Assembly (NCBI GenBank): GCA_023409675.1
Contig: JAEYRC010000389.1
Location: forward strand, 1 to 9,755
Direction: 5' to 3'
DNA from: Bacteroidota bacterium
Lineage (GTDB): Bacteria > Bacteroidota > Bacteroidia > Chitinophagales > Chitinophagaceae
Length of the DNA stretch: 9,755 bases
Shown: one piece after another, positions 5,267 to 9,755 of the stretch
Layout of the letters: every line of letters starts with the position of its first letter
Numbering within the stretch: the stretch's first letter is position 1
The notes under the pieces: generated by a model
Database searches by the model: none
What the model was told of the DNA's origin: nothing
Seen by the model: only the letters and a program-made list of their open reading frames with translations
Position numbers and translations under genes: made by a program

Positions 5267-8200
5267 TTGACCCGCAATTTTATCCAGACTGGACTTTCAT
5301 CAGTAATTGGTATGCTGCTACTGATCTGCTGCAGTGCATCCTATGCCTATTCGGCACCGGTTCAGGATACCACTGTCCGTCCGCAATCGGATACCCTGCG
5401 CTTTCCCATTACCGATCGCCGCGGTGATGTGTACAGCTCCCGGCAGCCCGGTACCATCGACCTGAAAAATCCACCCAATATTACCGATTCGGTCGTGTAC
5501 GACCCGAAAACCAACCAGTATTATATTATTGAGAAGATAGGCGGTTTCTATTACCGGAAGCCGACTTACCTGACCTTTGAAGAATTCCTCTACCTGCAAT
5601 CACGCAAATATGAAAATGAATATTTCCGCAAGCGTGCCGACATGCTCAGCGACCTGAACCGCGGATTATTAAAACCACGGCTGGCCGTAACCGATAACCT
5701 CTTCAACCGGATATTCGGAAATGGAAAGGTGGAGATTCGGCCCCAGGGTGATGTAAATATTATTGCCGGTTATCAGGGTCAGAATATTAAGAACCCCGCA
5801 CTGCCTGAACGGGCGCGCCGAAACGGCGGATTCGACTTCGATATGAATGCCAACCTGAGCGTGATCGGTAATATCGGCGATAAACTGAGGCTGCCGATCA
5901 GCTATAATACTCAGGCGGATTTTGATTTTGAAAATCAGTTGAAACTGGATTATACCGGTACGGATGACGAGATCATAAAACGTATTGAAGCAGGAAATGT
6001 ATCATTCTCCTCCAAAGGATCGCTTATCCCCGGTGCACAGTCGCTGTTTGGGATCAAAACCCAGCTTCAGTTCGGAAAATTGTTTGTCACCGGTGTATTA
6101 GCAAACCAGCGTGCCCAGCGGCAGTCGATGGGCCTGCAGGGTGGCTCTACCAATACCTTTTTCGAATTCAAGGCAAACGACTATGAAGAGAACCGCCACT
6201 TTTTGATGGCGCAATACTTTCGCCGGCATTATAATGAGGCCATGAGTAACCTGCCCGTGGTCAATTCACAGATACAGGTACTTCGTGTAGAGGTGTGGGT
6301 TACCAACCGCAACGGTTCAACCACAGAAACAAGAGATGTGGTAGGTTTGATGGATCTGGGTGAATGTCCGCCTTACAACCAGGGCGTTACCTGCGCTCCC
6401 GGAAATCCGCTGGCCTTACCCTATAATGATGCCAATGACCTGTACAGGCGCATCGTAAATGAGGCCGGAAGCCGGAATTCTTCACAGATCACCTCGCGGC
6501 TGTCGGCCATGGGCCTGCGTCCGGTACAGGATTTTGAGAAAACCTTTGCCCGCAAACTCGATCCCTTCGATTATTATTTCAATCCGCAGATCGGATTTCT
6601 CAGTTTGAATCAGCCGCTTCAGCCCGATGAAGTGCTGGCCATCGCCTTTCAGTATAGTTACAATGGCAAGATCTACCAGGTGGGTGAGTTTTCGCAGGAT
6701 GTACCCCCCGATACCACCGCCACCCAGGGTGGTACCCAGAAGGTACTTTTCCTGAAATTATTGAAAGCGACCTCGCAGCGGACCACGCTACCGCTATGGG
6801 ACCTGATGATGAAGAACGTGTATTCCCTCAAATCGAAAGACGGAAGCTACTTGTCGAGCATCCAGCCCGGCGATTTCAAACTGAATATATTGTATGAAGA
6901 ACCCAGCCTGGGCCAGAAGCGCTTTCTGCCTGAAGGACCTTCATCCGGAATTCCGCTGATTACACTTTTAAATCTCGACCGGCTCAATGCGCGAAGTGAT
7001 CCGATGCCCGACGGGGTGTTCGACTACCTTGAAAACTTTACGGTGATCTCCTCGCAGGCACGCATCATTTTCCCCTTGCTGGAACCTTTCGGACGAGACC
7101 TTGATTCAACGGCTTTTGCCGGCGCATCGCAGGACCTGAAAGATAAGTACATCTATTACCCCCTCTATGATACGATAAAGGAAATCGCTAAAACCTATTC
7201 CAACCTCGACCGGTACATTATCAGTGGTTCGGCAAAGGGGCAGTCTACCTCAGAAATTTCGCTGAATGCCTTTAATGTTCCGCCAGGTTCCGTAACTGTT
7301 ACTGCAGGCGGACAATTGCTGCGGGAAAATGTTGATTATACCATCGATTATAATTTGGGTTCGGTGCGAATAATAAACGAAGGGATTCTGAGCGCAGGTC
7401 TGCCCATTGATGTTCAATATGAAAACAATGCAGGCTTTGGAATTCAGCAACGGAATTTTCTCGGACTGCGGCTCGATTACATCGCGAAAGCCACGGCCAG
7501 AGAATCCTTAACCCTTGGCGCATCTATGGTGCGACTAGGTGAACGGCCTTTCTTTACCAAAACATCCTATAATGAAGATCCCATCAAAAACACCATGTAT
7601 GGGGTCGATTTCAACTACTACACCGAATCGCCGCGATTAACCCGCTGGCTCGACAAGCTGCCGTTTTATAATACGGTAGAATCGAGTTCCATCACGGCAT
7701 ATGGAGAGGGTGCGGTATTAAAGCCGGGCCATCCGGCACAAATTGGGCGGGGAGAAAGCGGGCTGATCTTTATTGATGATTTTGAAGGTTCGCGAAACGC
7801 GGTGGATCTGCGTTTTCCGCTGGTAAGCTGGGGGCTGTCTTCAACACCCGAGGGCAATGGCCTGTTTCCCGAAGCAGAGCTTTCCAACAATCCGGCCTAT
7901 GGCTACAACCGTGCTAAACTGGCCTGGTATAACATTGAACCGGTTTTACAGGACCGGAGAAATACCAATAACCCGGTGCGGTCGTACCAGGACTTTCTCG
8001 ATCCAAGGATCCGGCAGGTGAAGATCACGGAAATTTATCCAAACAGAACCCCCGATTTCGGACAGGCTCAACTCGTTACCTTCGACATGGCCTATTACCC
8101 CACCGAAAAGGGTCCCTATAATTTCGACAGCCGTACCGGAAGCGTTTCAGCCGACAACCGGCTGCTGAACCCGCGTTCGCGCTGGGGTGGAATAATGCGT

Positions 8201-9755
8201 GGACTCGATCAGGTAGATTTTGAAACGGGCAATGTAGAGTTCATCGAGTTCTGGTTACAGGATCCGTTTTTACGCAATCCCGGAAGTAGTGGCGGACAAC
8301 TGTATTTCAACCTGGGTAATATTTCGGAGGATGTGCTTAAAGACGGAAAACGTTTTTTTGAGAACGGAATCAGCGGGCAGGTTACCACAGCAATTGAAGA
8401 CACCGCCACCACCTGGGGTAAAGTGCCGGCCAACCCGATACAGGTTACCCAGGCATTCAGTAATGACCCGGCCGACCGGCCTCTGCAGGATGCCGGCTTT
8501 GACGGACTCATCAATGATGAAGAGCGCGAAAAATTCCGGGAATACCTTAATGATCTGGCTGCCCGCTATGGAGTGAACTCGCCCATATATCAGGCTGCAT
8601 TAAATGATCCGGCAGGAGATGATTTTCTGAATTACCGGAATGAAATCTACGATCAGCAGCAGGCAGGTATACTTGCCCGTTATAAGAATATCAATAATCC
8701 TCAGGGCAACTCCCCCGTGGCATCAAACGATCAGCAATTCGTCAGTGCATTTACGTTATATCCCGATCAGGAAGAATTCAACCGTGATAATACCCTCAAT
8801 GAACTGGAAGAATATTTTCAGTACCGGGTTGACCTGACCCCTGCCGATCTTATGGAAGTAGGTCAGAATTTCATTACCGATGTACGGTCATTTACGCCCA
8901 GCGGGGGTGAGCAGGAAAAATCGTACCTGTTCAGAATACCTATTGAAGAGTTTGAACAGAAGGTGGGTAATATTCCCGATTTCAAATCGATCCGGATTAT
9001 CCGCATGTTCCTGACAGGTTTTGAAGACTCCGTTATTCTGCGTTTTGCAAAACTGGAACTGGTGCGCAATACCTGGAGAAGATTTAATTATCAGTTGGAT
9101 ACCACGGGCATCTATGACCTGATCCCGGAAAATTCACCAACCACCGTCAATCAACTGGCGGTGAATGTGGAGGAGAACAGTTCGCGTCGGCCTGTTCCCT
9201 ATAAAACGCCGCCAAATGTATTGCGTCAGCAGCAGCTTAGTAACAATAATGTAAACCTCTTGCTCAATGAGCAGTCGCTGAGTTTGCAGGTATGCGATCT
9301 GCCCCGCGGGGATGTGCGAGGAGTGTTCAAGACCATGAACCTCGACCTTCGGCAATATGGAAAAATGCTGATGTACACGCATATTGAAAGCGGCGGCCTA
9401 ACCGATGACCTGCGCGATAATGAAATGTACAGTGTTGTAAGGCTTGGCAATGACCTGATCAATAACTATTATGAGATCCGCATCCCCCTGCGCAAAACGC
9501 CCTGGGGAAGTACCGCTGAAAGCGATATCTGGCCCGATCAGAATAATATCGAACTCGACCTTCAACAGCTCATCAGGCTGAAACTGGCCCGAAACAACGG
9601 GGGTCAGGTAAACCAGTATTTCCGGCAGGTGGCTGCTGACGGTAAGGAGTATGCGATTTTAGGAAATCCGAACCTTGGCGAGGTCAGGATCTTTTTTATT
9701 GGGGTGGAAAACCGGGGCCGAGACCTGGCCTGTTCGGAAGTATGGTTCAATGAGC
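5267..9755 (+). CDS. sprA: SprA, outer-membrane translocon of the type IX secretion system (N-terminal ~1496 residues; C-terminus beyond window)
   Basis: One frame is open from just after ruvA to the window edge with no stop or frameshift. SprA proteins have about 2,400 residues, so roughly 60 percent is present. SprA forms the giant 36-strand outer-membrane barrel through which type IX cargo (adhesins, enzymes, gliding proteins) leaves the cell. Recognised stretches, numbered from TTG 5267, are DTLRFPITDRRGD after the signal peptide, YYIIEKIGGFYYRKP (near 85-99), GYQGQNIKNPALPERARRNG (168-187), FDFENQLKLDY (near 220), PGAQSLFGIKTQLQFGKLF (255-273), FIDDFEGSR (835-843), KLAWYNIEP (884-892), LQVCDLPRGDVRGVFK (near 1340) and LACSEVWFNE at the edge. 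The start is unsure: the first in-frame ATG is 5312, but it gives a signal peptide with no positive n-region. TTG at 5267 gives MTRNFIQTGL, then the hydrophobic core ending near CCSASYA. It lies 42 bp after ruvA and is likely co-transcribed with it. Confidence 0.95.
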   Translation, partial: MTRNFIQTGLSSVIGMLLLICCSASYAYSAPVQDTTVRPQSDTLRFPITDRRGDVYSSRQPGTIDLKNPPNITDSVVYDPKTNQYYIIEKIGGFYYRKPTYLTFEEFLYLQSRKYENEYFRKRADMLSDLNRGLLKPRLAVTDNLFNRIFGNGKVEIRPQGDVNIIAGYQGQNIKNPALPERARRNGGFDFDMNANLSVIGNIGDKLRLPISYNTQADFDFENQLKLDYTGTDDEIIKRIEAGNVSFSSKGSLIPGAQSLFGIKTQLQFGKLFVTGVLANQRAQRQSMGLQGGSTNTFFEFKANDYEENRHFLMAQYFRRHYNEAMSNLPVVNSQIQVLRVEVWVTNRNGSTTETRDVVGLMDLGECPPYNQGVTCAPGNPLALPYNDANDLYRRIVNEAGSRNSSQITSRLSAMGLRPVQDFEKTFARKLDPFDYYFNPQIGFLSLNQPLQPDEVLAIAFQYSYNGKIYQVGEFSQDVPPDTTATQGGTQKVLFLKLLKATSQRTTLPLWDLMMKNVYSLKSKDGSYLSSIQPGDFKLNILYEEPSLGQKRFLPEGPSSGIPLITLLNLDRLNARSDPMPDGVFDYLENFTVISSQARIIFPLLEPFGRDLDSTAFAGASQDLKDKYIYYPLYDTIKEIAKTYSNLDRYIISGSAKGQSTSEISLNAFNVPPGSVTVTAGGQLLRENVDYTIDYNLGSVRIINEGILSAGLPIDVQYENNAGFGIQQRNFLGLRLDYIAKATARESLTLGASMVRLGERPFFTKTSYNEDPIKNTMYGVDFNYYTESPRLTRWLDKLPFYNTVESSSITAYGEGAVLKPGHPAQIGRGESGLIFIDDFEGSRNAVDLRFPLVSWGLSSTPEGNGLFPEAELSNNPAYGYNRAKLAWYNIEPVLQDRRNTNNPVRSYQDFLDPRIRQVKITEIYPNRTPDFGQAQLVTFDMAYYPTEKGPYNFDSRTGSVSADNRLLNPRSRWGGIMRGLDQVDFETGNVEFIEFWLQDPFLRNPGSSGGQLYFNLGNISEDVLKDGKRFFENGISGQVTTAIEDTATTWGKVPANPIQVTQAFSNDPADRPLQDAGFDGLINDEEREKFREYLNDLAARYGVNSPIYQAALNDPAGDDFLNYRNEIYDQQQAGILARYKNINNPQGNSPVASNDQQFVSAFTLYPDQEEFNRDNTLNELEEYFQYRVDLTPADLMEVGQNFITDVRSFTPSGGEQEKSYLFRIPIEEFEQKVGNIPDFKSIRIIRMFLTGFEDSVILRFAKLELVRNTWRRFNYQLDTTGIYDLIPENSPTTVNQLAVNVEENSSRRPVPYKTPPNVLRQQQLSNNNVNLLLNEQSLSLQVCDLPRGDVRGVFKTMNLDLRQYGKMLMYTHIESGGLTDDLRDNEMYSVVRLGNDLINNYYEIRIPLRKTPWGSTAESDIWPDQNNIELDLQQLIRLKLARNNGGQVNQYFRQVAADGKEYAILGNPNLGEVRIFFIGVENRGRDLACSEVWFNE

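Noticed and set aside
5230..5427. Small plus-strand frame between ruvA and sprA
   Set aside because: It overlaps the SprA signal-peptide and N-terminal region in another frame, starts with TTG and shows no recognisable features.
1..9755. A previously undescribed multi-gene system
   Set aside because: Every coding region belongs to a known family and most are housekeeping. There is no cluster of unknown genes, array, unusual repeat or mobile-element boundary that would suggest a new system.

Overview
The window looks like ordinary chromosomal DNA of a Bacteroidota bacterium, most likely of the Chitinophagaceae type. The reasons are a long sprA gene (the outer-membrane translocon of the type IX secretion system, a system confined to this phylum), TANNTTTG-type -7 promoter elements, few recognisable Shine-Dalgarno sequences, and the sequence style of the RuvA and SprA proteins. 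I see no mobile element, CRISPR array, tRNA, rRNA or prophage gene.

Layout, left to right. Bases 1-1608 (minus strand) hold most of a secreted serine hydrolase of the beta-lactamase/penicillin-binding-protein fold, cut at its C-terminus by the window edge. It lies 23 bp downstream of a complete PLP-dependent trans-sulfuration enzyme (1632-2834, minus), so the two are probably co-transcribed. A 129-bp divergent intergenic region follows, with candidate promoter boxes on both strands and a short direct repeat. Next come a DinB-family four-helix-bundle protein (2964-3470, plus) and, convergent to it, fabH (3506-4522, minus). A second divergent intergenic region of 111 bp separates fabH from ruvA (4634-5224, plus). 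Then comes sprA (about 5267 to beyond 9755, plus), open in one frame to the window edge. No gene-free stretch exceeds 130 bp.

How the genes relate. Most are independent housekeeping functions: sulfur amino-acid metabolism, initiation of fatty-acid synthesis, and Holliday-junction processing. Only two groupings look like transcription units: the PLP enzyme with the serine hydrolase, and ruvA with sprA. The second pairs a recombination gene with a secretion gene; it is a neighbourhood I recall from other Bacteroidota and need not imply a shared function.

I looked for a previously undescribed system and did not find one. The points worth a second look are modest: a trans-sulfuration enzyme without the methionine gamma-lyase signature residues, overlapping face-to-face promoter boxes, ambiguous non-ATG starts for sprA and the DinB gene, and local features inside SprA (an EF-hand-like loop and a cysteine pair).
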